From: Psettodes erumei
Lineage: Eukaryota > Chordata > Actinopteri > Pleuronectiformes > Psettodidae
DNA length: 64,000 nt
Direction of reading: 5' to 3'
NCBI GenBank assembly: GCA_016785225.1
Contig: JAFBJZ010000856.1
Location: 620,001 to 684,000 of the forward strand
The notes under the pieces are model-generated. The model was not told the origin of the DNA. It worked only from the letters and a program-made list of their open reading frames with translations, and did not search any database. This document shows, in pieces, positions 38,920-51,900 of this stretch (positions within the stretch are counted from its first letter, which is position 1; every line of letters begins with the position of its first letter). The position numbers and the translations under genes were made by a program.

Positions 38920-40320
38920 TGGTGGTGTGCCAAGATGGCTGAGTGAATAGGCACTTTCTGGCAAAAGTTTTCAAAATGGTAAAAAAAAGAAACAAGGACT
39001 CATACAAAGTTAGAAACAACCAAATGCCGAACCACCATGAGAGAAAAAGATGCTCACAAAGTGCTATGCTGAAGCTAACGCTCAATAATGGTAATGCTTT
39101 GATGGCTTGGAAGGCATTAATGTAACACATCTACTTAACTGGTTAGTCACATCTAGCTTTTTTTATGCTACTGTTTGTTAACAACCTTGACTTTTACTTT
39201 ATATTATCTTAATGCCAGGGCATTGCGACAAATCTGTAGATGTAAAGCCACATTTTATTAGCCAAGCAACTTAAAACTGATTTTAGGGTGTTTTTTGTTC
39301 TTTTATAGAGAGTCATTCCACATCTGCTGATGATCATTTTTGGAAATTGCAATGGGTTAGTGAATTTTACTTTTTTAACTCAGAGTGATTGGCTGGAGTC
39401 ACTACCCTTAAAAATACTTTCATTGGAGCTATCTTAAATTCATATTGGGACTCTTTAGGTCACTATGTATGCCTTGTAATTGGATTTAACAAATTTATTT
39501 TAATTACTTCTAAAATATATTAATAGAATATCAAAACTGAGAATGATAACTTACCTGAATCTGTGGAAGATAGAATCACATTTTGGCTATACAAATACCC
39601 AATTATTGTCTTTAATTGATGGTGACTTTAATATTACTTTAGCTAAGGGAATTAATAAATGGACAACCATCATCTTCCTCTTTTTTGACCTCAACTGGAA
39701 GAAAATGTGGATGATTTTTCATACCTCATTGTAAATAAGGCAAAGGAAGTGTCCTGTTCACTATATTCACAAATATTATTCTTTCAATCATTACATGGTG
39801 AAATTTAAAAGAGACGTAAACACAAACTGTTCTTTCTGTGAGGATCACTCTGAAACTGTACTACACCTTTTCTGGCATGTGATAAAATTTCACCAGATTC
39901 ATTATAGTTTAGATCCTGAGAGACATTGCTTTATTGGTATTGTGTTTTTTACAAATAAAAAAGATGAGAAATGTTTCTTTATTAGAAATCTGTTGATTTT
40001 ATTGGAAATGACAAAATGACAAATGCAAATTTAGCAGTAGAAAACCTGTTTTACTTGTTTTTGTGACAAAGCTTAATAATACATACATACTTTTATCCAA
40101 ATAAAGCAACATAATTATGACAATTGATGTTTGTACTTGTTTAAATATCTTAATGTAATTTACCCATGCGTTTCTGTTCTCCTCTTTGTTATTTATTTAT
40201 TTATTTTCCCGTTTCTTTCCTTTTTTGTTGCTTGTTTTGTGTCATCCTCTTTAAATACCGCCTGTATACCACGTTGATTTAAATGCTGTACATACCTTCC
40301 CTATTCAATACAAAAAATCA
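38920..40320 (+). mobile_element. decayed L1-type LINE with large internal deletion
   Basis: The left end has 'gccaagatggctgagtgaatagg', like an L1 5' UTR, then a short frame starting MVKKRNKDSYK, like the basic start of an ORF1. Downstream frames include a GDFN fragment (39624-39640) and CSFC...ETVLHLFWHV (about 39828-39880), the C-terminal cysteine motif of L1-class ORF2. Reverse transcriptase is missing, so at least several kilobases were lost. Boundaries are approximate. Confidence 0.6.
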
Positions 40321-40588
40321 GCTGCTTGCCTAGGATCATGGGAAATGAAGTCTTTGCCAAAACAGACCATACCAATCGTAAGCTACTACGGAAATAGTGG
40401 AAAAAACACCGTTCCCTTTTCATCTTAAGGGTACGTGGGAGATAACCTGTTTTTCTGTGAGTTGTTGAGCCACTTTGTTTATCGTAGCCGTTGAATGTAT
40501 GCGAAAATCTTCGATAAATTCGTCGACGTGTAAACAGCCCTTCCCCCCTCCGTCACTGAAGAATTGAGGCGGTCTGTTCATGCACGTT

Positions 40589-40665
40589 CTCTTCCACCGC
40601 CGGATTACAGCCGAAGCGGCACGCAGGACTCTTGCCGAGCAGTAAAACGTCGAATAAAACCAACA
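40589..40665 (+). promoter_or_regulatory. eef1d: putative eef1d first exon with 5'TOP start
   Basis: A CpG-rich stretch contains a pyrimidine run CTCTTCC (40589-40595) suited to a terminal-oligopyrimidine transcription start. About 70 nt of noncoding exon ends at the donor gtgagt (40666). Elongation-factor mRNAs typically carry 5'TOP leaders controlled by mTOR/LARP1. The start position is inferred. Confidence 0.5.
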
Positions 40666-42324
40666 GTGAGTACAGTTAAGTTTGCTTTTCGCGATTTGGG
40701 ACATGCAGAAATGTGTACTCGTTTGTAAAAGCCAAAGACTATTTTAAGTTGACGGCTGTGAGGCGCCACGTGGTCAACTAAAGTAAAAGTAGGAGGGGGC
40801 TGTCAAAAGAAGAAAACTTGTATAACGTAACTTTACCTGCTGCCTCTGTGTTAAAGCAACAGATACAACACGGATTTCGTTGCTTCACTTGGACTTGTCC
40901 AGTGCCTGTTCTGTGACATGCTTTAAACGAGAAGCCCACATCTGTCAGCGACCATCAAGCGTCAAACTGTTTCGATTTGTACAGGCTGTCATTTATAATA
41001 TTTCGTCATGTGAATCAGGGTTATGGTTTTTAATCGTTCCCGTAACATAAGTTTAATTGTAGGCTAATTTGTTTGTTTCCATCGGGGAGTGTGAACAAAA
41101 ATTCTGTTCATGACAATTTGTACATTGTCTCCTGTTTGTCTGTCGGGCATTAGCGTCCCAGTCCAGTTGACGAAGGTGAGTGTTGACGTTGAGGATGCTT
41201 TGCAGCTGATGCTCTAACACGTGCTCTGGTTTAGTGGAGATTTAATGTGCAGTCGAAATATTCGCACGGTGTTTATCGGACAGGTGCACCTGGTTAAAAC
41301 TAATGCGACGGCTATGCAATAAAGTCCGAGCTCCATGAGGATGATTGAATGGTTAGTTTTCAGAGAGGCACTGCGTCGACTTTCTAATAATTTTGTGGGG
41401 TGCGGCCTGTGCTACAGCAAATCCACAAATAGTTGCATATTAACAATCGTATGTTGACTAATTTGTCCATCTGTTATTGGGAGCCCGTAACATTAACACC
41501 TCACATTAAAGCAACACAAACTACATCCTCCATAATGACTGTGAAGATCAATGGATGCCTTTGTAAAAGCAGATTTACATGAAGGTAGCTTGTAATGTAA
41601 AGCTGAAAGTTTTAAATGAGTGCATCCCCCAACAAATGGCAACTGAGCTTATATTTCTGTGCATTAACAGTGCGTCAAGCAATGCATCGCTCATTGTGTA
41701 CAGTATTTTTTCCCCCCAGTATTATCACGTTGTCTTGAGTTGTGATCTTTGTGTGTTTGTCTTATGGCAGTGCTGCTGACATTTGGATTGTCTTTCCTGA
41801 AAAATTTGTTTTTCATTGAAATTTAAATCTTGTTTGGCTTTATTTTACCCGGTAAATTCTTTAAAATATTTAAATATTCCATTCTACAGTAGGTAGCCTA
41901 CGTTATCATCCAGCATGCACAAACAAAGGTGAGCCTTTGTTTTATGTTTGAAATGAACATTGAGGAAAAACTGCAAACTCATCTTAACCTCAACGTGGCC
42001 GTTTTCACCATCCTGTCATTTGTGTGACATGACATGACACTTTGATTTGTTTGCCTTGGCTTTGCTTTTTTAAAGTCCAATGTGAGATTGATCAATGACC
42101 TTTGTAACTTTTCTGGGCATGATTCCACATCTCAGCAACATATAAATAGTGCTTTTTTGATCAATTCCCTGTCTCTTTGCCGTCAAGACCACATTGGCGT
42201 CACATCAGCTTTTCCTAACGTTTCTAACCGGGAATTCCATTTGCTGTGCTAACGTTACACTGAACTAATGGCTCAAGCTTCCACCTGTTGCTTCTTTTCT
42301 CTCCTTATAAACCTGGCACATAAG
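40666..42324 (+). other. eef1d intron 1
   Basis: About 1.6 kb. It is moderately GC-rich near the promoter and AT-rich later. I see no gene or named repeat. Confidence 0.6.
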
Positions 42325-42954
42325 TGAGTAGAGAGGACATCCCTTTAAAAGAGAAATGGATCAGTCTGGGCCAAACCGTCAGCAAGGAGGAGCTCCTCAG
42401 CCTGCTGTGCCAGCTGGAGCCATCAGGCAGGGTAATGTTCCCACTTTGGAGAGAGGCATCATCAGTGGAGACAACGTCCAGTTTGGCAGGCTGCGGCGTC
42501 ACACTCGTTTGTCCCAGTCAGAGAGCCATAGCTCTGGAGCGGAAGAGGATTTGGTGGGCTCCTCCATGGAGGCAAGTGGCTCCTACGGTCAAAGCCCCGG
42601 CCTCCAGGGCATGCAGGTAGAGGGTATCTGGTACAACCGCAGCGTCTACGAGCAGGCCGAGAGCAACTACCAGCGCCGGCTCGCCTCTAATAACAACGGA
42701 CCGCTGTCTTCCTCTCCACGGAGCCCGAGCACCAGAGGCTCCTTGACCTTCCACTCAAGACGCACCCAACACCAGCAGCAAGATCAGGGGCACCCTGTCA
42801 CCACAGTGAAGGCCTCCGGTACTCCCCACCGTCAGTACAGTAGAGGCCGCAATCGTACCTCCTCTGAGACCGAGCAGGGGGGCAAAGGCAGCAGGGGGCA
42901 GAACCAGAGGAAGAGGGGCCTCTCTGAGACGGAAATCAGGCCCAAATGGGACAA
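42325..42954 (+). CDS. eef1d: eef1d long-isoform exon (eEF1BdeltaL)
   Basis: The 599 coding nt from ATG 42356 to the donor gtatga join in phase 2 to 44509 (aa|t acc aac atg), giving ...KWDNTNMSGLQ, so the short form's methionine becomes internal. The exon is rich in R, S, G and Q. It includes VEGIWYNRSVYEQAESNYQRR, a second copy of the IW-x-(D/N)-(K/R)-x-x-Y-(D/E)-x-AE motif found at the short-form N-terminus. In mammals the corresponding long form is a heat-shock transcription factor. The upstream acceptor (cacataag at about 42324) is a guess. An apparent read-through past 42954 is intronic. Confidence 0.8.
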
Positions 42955-45900
42955 GTATGATAACTCTCACACAGGGAATGGGAGAGAATTGATGTGTGTT
43001 TTCAGTTTACATAATGATTTTTGTCCGTCTGCATTTTTGTTTGCTTTTTCAAGTTGTGCTAACACACACTGCATTGTACATCCCGTTTTTGATATGCAGG
43101 CTGTTTTTTTGTCGAGGCCACATTCAGAGCAACTTAAGCTCTGCAAGACAATGTAACCCTGTCATTCAGTTAAACCCGTTGACACAGCAGAGCTTCCAGT
43201 GCAGAAGGTTTCATCGAAAATAGCTGAACCCCAGTCAAGTTTCGCTGTGGCGTAATGCGACATCATCTGCTTGCAGTAGTTGAAACGATCAGCAACCGCT
43301 GGGCATTAATAAACTTTTAAACTCCTGGATATATTGCTCAAGATGGACCTCCTGGATCAGATTGCATCATACCGATCCCGAAACGACGCGGTTCGCTACT
43401 CTCACCAAGTCTGACCTTTTGATCTTACACTAGTATTAATGTACAACTCGCAGCTGTGCACAGTTGTGTGTAGGAAGCCGAGTCTGGGTTGAAACAATTA
43501 AGTAGACCTCTGCGGATGGCCGGCCAGTGAGCGACGTTTTGTTCTATAATCCAGACTGTGCAGAGCAGGCAACTCTGTTTCACTGACTGAGGAATGTGTA
43601 GATGCCTGTCTACTGAAGTAACCCATCAGCAAATCTAGTGTAGAGCTAGGGAAGTGAAACATAGATGTAGTAAGTCATTTTAACCTTTTTTTTCCCTGTT
43701 ATTTTTCAGGATATGATGCCTGAGCTATGTCAGCTTGCTGGTTGTATTGGAAACTGTCAGTGTTGATTTGTCTCTTCTGGGGCTGTGCAATACGTCAAAT
43801 ATCTCTTATTCCGATATATGGACTTTTATATCCAGACTGAATTCAAAATTCAGACAGAATTCAATGAATGGATAGTTGTTTGCACCTGTAGACTCCCACC
43901 GTAGTGACATGATTCTGGTGGTGAAAGAGGTCAGTGGTCTTAGAATCTGCTTTGAGGGTCGTGTCTGCAGCATTATTTCCAAATCCGTCTTAGACATTTC
44001 ATACTCTACATCCGTGAGACAGAACTAGCCCGTCTTTTAAGTATGAATTCCTCATTTTTGCCCTGTCCTGTTCAGAGTTAACCCCCTTCCATGTCACCTT
44101 CACTCCACTCCCTGATTGTTTGTGCTGCCTTGATGCAAATTTCCTGCTTGCATCTGATTTAAAACAATATTGCCTTAAGCAGTGATTTGTGACACAATGA
44201 AACAAACAGTAAAACTTAATATAAAATTGTACGCACACAATAGATATTGCCATATTGCACAGCCCTAATCTCTCCCTATTCCACCCACATCTCCATCTGT
44301 GACTCTGCATGCTGTAAAATAGCAGCGTCATGGTCAAGCGTCTTATTAAGCCATGTTCTGTTGCTCATTTCCTGTCACTTATTGTGCCGGCTGTAACAGT
44401 GTAACATCTGTTCGTGTCTGTGAACTCAGTAGATACACTGTCAAGTAATGGATCTGTGTTTTTGGGTCGAGGAGTTTATCCTGAATTCCCCACTTTTCTC
44501 TTCTCCAGTACCAACATGAGTGGACTGCAGTGCTTGGCCACAGAGGCAATCTGGTTTGACAAACACCGCTATGACGAGGCTGAGAGGCGCTTCTATGAGG
44601 GCATCAACGGCCCCTCCACACACCAGCAACAGGTAAGTGCAAAATGCATTTTTCACCTTCTTCTGATAAAATGCCTTTGTATTTGCAGGCCCTGAGCTTT
44701 TATGTTGTCGGACCAGAGTTAATTATTCTCAGGAATTAGGAGAGCATTCTACTTTCATTCCTGCACCTGTGGCATTTTCTCCGTCCAAGGAATCTCTCTG
44801 CCTCTCCCTCTCGGTGGCTAAACGACTCCCCGTTAGGCCCCAGCCTGTTGGTTTAAGCAGTAGTTACATCATCATTGGTCACAGTGCTCGGCAGCCCACA
44901 GCAGTTGTGTGCATGTGAGTTAAGCCACTCGATTTAGAAGTGGCTTGCCATAGTCAGGCGGGTCAGGTGGTTTGGCAGCTGTCTATGCCTCTCAGGCTGT
45001 CCAGGGCTGTAACAGCAGCTCTGATAAGTTTCTGCACTGGCCTGAGTACCAAAAGTGAGCTTATAGTATGATTTGGTCTTGTTTTTAAAGGGTCAATTCA
45101 GCCAGTCATAATAAGCCATAAAGCCATATGTATGGACAGGTTTGGTTATATGTGCTGAGTTTTTGAGATGCATACCTGTGAAACATTTCATGATCGATTA
45201 TCGGCTTATTTTTTTTCTTGTTCAGTCTATGAAACTTAAAAAAATTGAAGTTGATGTAGTGAAATGTCTTGTTTTTATTAGACCAACCCCCCAAAACCTC
45301 TCATATTCAGGTTAGAATGATAAATATGCATTTTTTAAACTATTTTTGCTTGAAAAATTACTAAAACATTTAACTATCAAAAAAGATCACTTTTTCTGTC
45401 GCTCAACTAGCCGTTTCAGCTTTAGCTGCTGCTAAATTACAATGGAGGGGAATATGTCTTCTCAGAAACATTGTCTCAGTTACTTAGGATTGTCCAGAAG
45501 CTGACAACATGTGAAAGTAGTTCAGGACTCCATGTACTGAAGTGGAAAAATAACAGCTGCACCATGAGAGGTGCAGGTCACCATGTACCCTCAGGTCTGC
45601 TGCCAGAATGTTTGGAACATTTTAAATTGCAACATCGACACCAAGAGATAAGCCAGAGCTGATTTATTTACTTTTTTAAAGTTTACTTTTGATTGACCAC
45701 ACCTCCTCAACTTACATGAATTCACAAGGTCTTTTTCTTGATAAAATACTGTCTGGGTTTTAATATCATCACACCTTTTACAGATTATTTAAATCTTTCT
45801 GTAACAGCTTTGTCCTACATGTCTGTCCCGCTGTATGGGCCATCCTACTTTTGTCTGTTCTGCACGCTGCTTTCTTTCTCCGTCACTGCTCCATCTGCTT

Positions 45901-48900
45901 CATCACTGTTTCACCCACACATGCCCGTAGGAGAAAGATGAAAATACCATCCTGCAGGACATTGCTAAATCCTGAAAGAATATCCAGCAGTCCCTTAATG
46001 GTGTGAGTACTGTACTGTACTACAAATGAGCTGCAGGCCTACCCCCTGTAGTGGCTGGACTCTACTAATTAATGTCTGTGTATCAGTCCTATAATTGTGG
46101 AATAGCTGTTAAATTTAGAAATGGTGATTCAAGTATAGACGACAAGTTCTTGGGGACATTTAAGCTTTAGTCAAGCAGTTTAAAAAATGGAAAAAATTAA
46201 AAATGTCTAAAACTGCAAAAAATGCATCAGAACATCAAGAACAGTGTTTTATGAACACTCCATAGCATAATAGCTGCTAAAAATGCCAAAAAAGGTCATA
46301 GAATAGCATGTCATGAAAACTGGAAAAATCGTCAACCAGCGGTATGAAAAAAAAAAGTCAAAAATGGAAAAAAATTAAAAATGTCTAAAACTGCCAAAAA
46401 ATGCATCAGAACATCAAGAACAGTGTTTTATGAACACTCCATAGCATAATAGGTGCTAAAAATGCAAAAAAAGGTCATAGAATAGCATGTCATGAAAACT
46501 GGAAAAAATCGTCAACCAGCGGTATGCGAAAAAAAGTCAAAAATGGAAAAAAAAAATTAAAAATGTCTAAAACTGCCAAAAAATGCATCAGAACATCAAG
46601 AACAGTGTTTTATGAACACTCCATAGCATAATAGCTGCTAAAAAAAAATGCCAAAAAGGTCATAGAATAGCATGTCATGAAAACTGGAAAAATCGTCAAC
46701 CAGCGGTATGGCGAAAAAAAGTCAAAAAATGGAAAAAAATTAAAAATGTCTAAAACTGCCAAAAAATGCATCAGAACATCAAGAACAGTGTTTTATGAAC
46801 ACTCCATAGCATAATAGGTGCTAAAAATGCAAAAAAGGTCATAGAATAGCATGTCATGAAAACTGGAAAAAATCGTCAACCAGCGGTATAAAAAAAAAAA
46901 AGTCAAAAAATGGAAAAAAAATTAAAAATGTCTAAAACTGCCAAAAAATGCATCAGAACATCAAGAACAGTGTTTTATGAACACTCCATAGCATAATAGG
47001 TGCTAAAAATGCCAAAAAAGGTCATAGAATAGCATGTCATGAAAACTGGAAAAAATCGTCAACCAGCGGTAAAAAAAAAAAGTCAAAAAATGGAAAAAAT
47101 TAAAAATGTCTAAAACTGCCAAAAAAAATGCATCAGAACATCAAAAGAACAGTGTTTTATGAACACTCCATAGCATAATAGGTGCTAAAAATGCCAAAAA
47201 AGGTCATAGAATAGCATGTCATGAAAACTGAAAACTGGAAAAATCGTCAATGGAAAAGCGGTAGTGCGAAAAAAAAAGTCAAAAAATGGAAAAAAATTAA
47301 AAATGTCTAAAACTGCAAAAAATGCATCAGAACATCAAGAACAGTGTTTATGAACACTCCATAGCATAATAGGTGCTAAAAATGCAAAAAGGTCATAGAA
47401 TAGCATGTCATGAAAACTGGAAAAATCGTCAACCCAGCGGTATGGAAAAAAAAAAAAGTCAAAAATGGAAAAAAATTAAAAAAATGTCTAAAACTGCCAA
47501 AAAATGCATCAGAACATCAAAAGAACAGTGTTTTATGAACACTCCATAGCATAATAGGTGCTAAAAATAAAAAAAAAAGGTCATAGAATAGCATGTCATG
47601 AAAACTGGAAAAAATCGTCAACCCAGCGGTAAAAAAAAAAAGTCAAAAAATGGAAAAAAATTAAAAATGTCTAAAACTGCCAAAAAATGCATCAGAACAT
47701 CAAAAGAACAGTGTTTTATGAACACTCCATAGCATAAAAAGGTGCTTAAAAATGAAAAAAAAAGGTCATAGAATAGCATGTCATGAAAACTGGAAAAAAA
47801 AAAAACCGGCGGTATGGCGAAAAAAAAGTCAAAAAAAAAAAAAAAATTAAAAATGTCTAAAACTGCCAAAAAATGCATCAGAACATCAAAGAACAGTGTT
47901 TTATGAACACTCCATAGCATAATAGGTGCTAAAAATAAAAAAAAAGGTCATAGAATAGCATGTCATGAAAACTGGAAAAATCGTCAACCAGCGGTATATG
48001 GAAAAAGTCAAAAAAATGGAAAAAAATTAAAAATGTCTAAAACTGCCAAAAAATGCATCAGAACATCAAGAACAGTGTTTTATGAACACTCCATAGCATA
48101 TAACAGCTGCTAAAAATGCAAAAAAAAGGTCATAGAATAGCATGTCATGAAAACTGGAAAAAAATCGTCAACCAGCGGTATGGCGAAAAAAAAAAAAAAA
48201 AAAAAAAAATTAAAAATGTCTAAAACTGCCAAAAAAAATGCATCAGAACATCAAGAACAGTGTTTTATGAACACTCCATAGCATAATAGGTGCTAAAAAT
48301 GCCAAAAAGGTCATAGAATAGCAGCATGTCATGAAAACTGGAAAAATCGTCAACCAGCGGTGAAAAAAAAGTCAAAAAATGGAAAAAAAAATTAAAAATG
48401 TCTAAAACTGCCAAAAAATGCATCAGAACATCAAGAACAGTGTTTTATGAACACTCCATAGCATAATAGGTGCTAAAAATGCCAAAAAAGGTCATAGAAT
48501 AGCATGTCATGAAAACTGAAAAAAATCGTCAACCAGCAGTATGGAAAAAAAAAAAAAGTCAAAAAATGGAAAAAAATTAAAAAAATGTCTAAAACTGCCA
48601 AAAAAATGCATCAGAACATCAAGAACAGTGTTTTATGAACACTCCATAGCATAATAGGTGCTAAAAATGCAAAAAAAGGTCATAGAATAGCATGTCATGA
48701 AAACTGAAAAAAATCGTCAACCAACCAGGTATGGCGAAAAAAGTCAAAAAAATGGAAAAAAATTAAAAATGTCTAAAACTGCCAAAAAATGCATCAGAAC
48801 ATCAAGAACAGTGTTTTATGAACACTCCATAGCATAACAGCTGCTAAAATGCCAAAAAAGGTCATAGAATAGCATGTCATGAAAACTGGAAAAAAATCGT

Positions 48901-51900
48901 CAACCAGCGGTATGGCGAAAAAAAGTCAAAAATGGAAAAAATTAAAAATGTCTAAAACTGCCAAAAAATGCATCAGAACATCAAGAACAGTGTTTTATGA
49001 ACACTCCATATATAATAGGTGCTAAAAATGCCAAAAAAAGGTCATAGAATAGCATGTCATGAAAACTGAAAAAAAAATCGTCAACCAGCAGGTATGGCGA
49101 AAAAAAAGTCAAAAAATGGAAAAAAATTAAAAATGTCTAAAACTGCCAAAAAATGCATCAGAACATCAAAAGAACAGTGTTTCAGTATGTCAAACATTAT
49201 TTTATGTCATAAAAAAGCAAAAATTCAAGTAAGTGAAGTGAAGCGAGTAATACATGCTAAAAATGCAGAAAAGTATAAAAAGAAGTGTTTCATAAACTCC
49301 CAATTGTATAGTATATGTTAAAAATGCAAAAAAACATAAAAAGTAAAATGTTTATCATAAAAATGCAAAAAATTATGAAGATGTTATATATGCTAAAAAT
49401 GCACACACAGAATATATAGTGTTTCATAAACTCTCCATAGTATAATATTTGTTAAAAATGCAATGAGGGTCATAGTACTCAAACATGAACATGAAAAAAC
49501 ACCATAGTATTGTATGTTAAAAAGGGAAAACATCATTTCATAAACTCTGTACAGTATTAAATGTGTTTAGAAAATGCAAAAATGTCAAAAAGTAATATAT
49601 GCTAAAAATGAAAGAAAACATCAAAAATTAGTGTTTCATAAACTGTCCATAGTGTAATATGTGTATATAAGTTTATTGTTTACTATCTCATTAAAATTTG
49701 AAAAGGGTATGTTGTAAATAGTATGTTGTAAAAATGTGAAAAAAATATGTGGAATATGTAATACATGGAACTCCATAGTATGTGTGTTTAAAAATGCAAT
49801 AAAGGTCATTGTATAGTATGACATAAAAATGTGAAAAAAACGCAATCGTATGTCAAACAAATGGAAAAAAATGTCAAAGTATAAATGGTAAAAAAAAACA
49901 AAAAAAACATGAAAGAATACCATTTTTCAAAAACACTCTTATTAAAATATGTTTCAAAAATGCAAAAGGTAATTGTATGGTATGTCATAAAATTGTGAAG
50001 AAACACCATAGTGTGGTTTGTTGTAAAAAAATAGGGAAAAAAATTGAAAAAATTATGTGGGTATAATGCCACAAAAAAACATCAATGAATAGTGCTTCAT
50101 GAACTCTTCGTAGTATATCTTACTAATGCCAAAAAACATAGTATGTTGTCCAAACATGAAAAAATTTCAACTCATTTTTTTCACATTTCATAACATTCCA
50201 TATATACAGTATAGTTTTTCTCCTCTGAAATAGATATCTTTCTCAAAAATATTGGTCCGGCTCTGGTTTTTAAAGCCCACGTCTTCAACAAGCAGGACTG
50301 TAAAACCTAAGGAATGACTTCAAACAGGTTGAAAAGCTCAGTCGAGCTGCATGGTTTTGTTGTTTCCTTTAATGCAGCACTACTGTCATTTCATGCAGTG
50401 TTGACCCCAAAAAACAAAAGTAAATGAATGTAGTTTCAAAATATTGTTTCACCTTTTTTGTTTTAACTTTGACGTCAGTGATAGGGATAACTGTGGAGCA
50501 TTTTCTATTTCCAATCACTACTTTTTTCGTCTTTTTGCATTTTCTCCCTTACCTTTTAACGTTGAACGTCACTGGGGTGCAGGTCAAAACAGCCGTGCAG
50601 CAGGCCAAAGGGCGCCAGCACAAACGGCAGCACAGAAATGTAAGTCCTCCACATTCAGCTTTGCTGTGCTCAGGCCCGGGAACGCTGCAAGGCTGAGACA
50701 GACAGACGATTGTGTTGGCTCTGTCCGCTTCTACCTGCAATGGAATGTGTTACTGTTGTCACAGCATGAAAATTTGTTATCCTGCACCACAATCTCACCC
50801 ATCCCCATGCATCTTTTTTCTTTTTTAGCCATTATACATGGCCACTGAGTGATTATATGCTGCATAATTTTGGGGTTTAATCAGTCTGGTACATATTGTG
50901 ATCAAGATTATCCAATACAATTTAAATGCTAATTGTGTGCAAATATGGAATATTTTCATCTTCAAAGCTCAATTTCAATTTACAGAGGATGTTTCATGTA
51001 CCTTCTGAAATAAGTAGTCATTAACTGATAAAGTTTACAGGATTCATTTTACAAATGGGAACTGCATTTTGCACTGTTGCCAAGAGTTACATCCGAAGAT
51101 CAATGTCTACTGTCATATCTGTCCTTGCTTAGTGTAGAGCTAATCATATCCTGTTATTCTAATCCATACAAAAAACAAACAGGCATATTTTGTTTGCTAT
51201 TTTTTACCTTTCAAGTAGAGCCAGGCGGGCTGGTTCCCCCCAGCTTTCAGCCTTTGTTAGCCTGTTAGCCTGGCTGTAATTTAATTAAAAGACAAGTATG
51301 AGACCAGTATCAATCTTCTGATGTAACTCTCTGCTGTTACTTTTAAATAATTATTAATTCGTTCTCATCAGGGGTTGCTCCTCTTTGCCCAGTTTACCTG
51401 CATGCCAACATTGTGAACGTTAAAACATCAGCATTTGGAGTGAAGTGCATTCAAGTGATTGTTTCATTGATTTTTAGCCTTGCATGCCTTTTTTTTTTTT
51501 TTTTGTTTGTTTTTGTTTTGTTTTTTTTAAACCTCACAAGTTTGTCTATTTGTGGCTTGCTGCTTGGATCTCAGCCTGGACCTGCACCTGCTTTGTTCCC
51601 GTTTCAGTCAGAAACCGTGATCCACATCACACTTACTAATTCATTTGTGTTTGTCTTTCCACAGTCGTCCTCACATGCAGGAGGAGACCAGGAGCTGGTT
51701 TCACGCATGAAGAGCCTGGAACTGGAGAACCAGACTCTGCACAAAGGTGGGCGTCTGCGTGTTGAGCATTTTCCCCATCTGAGCCGTTGCTTGTTATGGT
51801 TTTGTGGCATTAATGCTTCACTTTCCTGTTGCGTTCTTGCTCGTTAGTGGTGGAGGAAATGAGAGCGGCACTGCAGAAGCTTGAGTCCAGAGTGGTAGTG

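Larger units (their letters stand above)
34311..40560. other. intergenic region between ghrhr and eef1d
   Basis: About 6 kb with no supportable gene. It contains the repeat tail at 34995-35065, the dispersed repeat at 36105-36290 and the L1-like remnant at 38920-40320. The remainder is AT-rich with only short chance ORFs. Confidence 0.7.

Noticed and set aside
42955..43156. C-terminal extension of the long eef1d frame to 43156
   Set aside because: Splicing at the gtatga donor (42954) joins in phase with the short-form exon, and the extension looks like intron.
45931..46002. Selenocysteine recoding of the eef1d TGA
   Set aside because: eEF1D is not a known selenoprotein, the expected residue is arginine, and I identified no SECIS-like element in the short 3' UTR.
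47618..47920. Phenylalanine-rich 100-codon minus-strand frame
   Set aside because: It is an artefact of A-homopolymers in the tandem array.
46186..49182. CRISPR-like interpretation of the regular repeats
   Set aside because: The units are contiguous 183-bp tandem copies without spacers, in a vertebrate intron.
51413..51847. 144-codon plus-strand frame across an eef1d intron and exon
   Set aside because: It is a read-through of a T-rich intron in the wrong frame. The true exon is 51665-51746.
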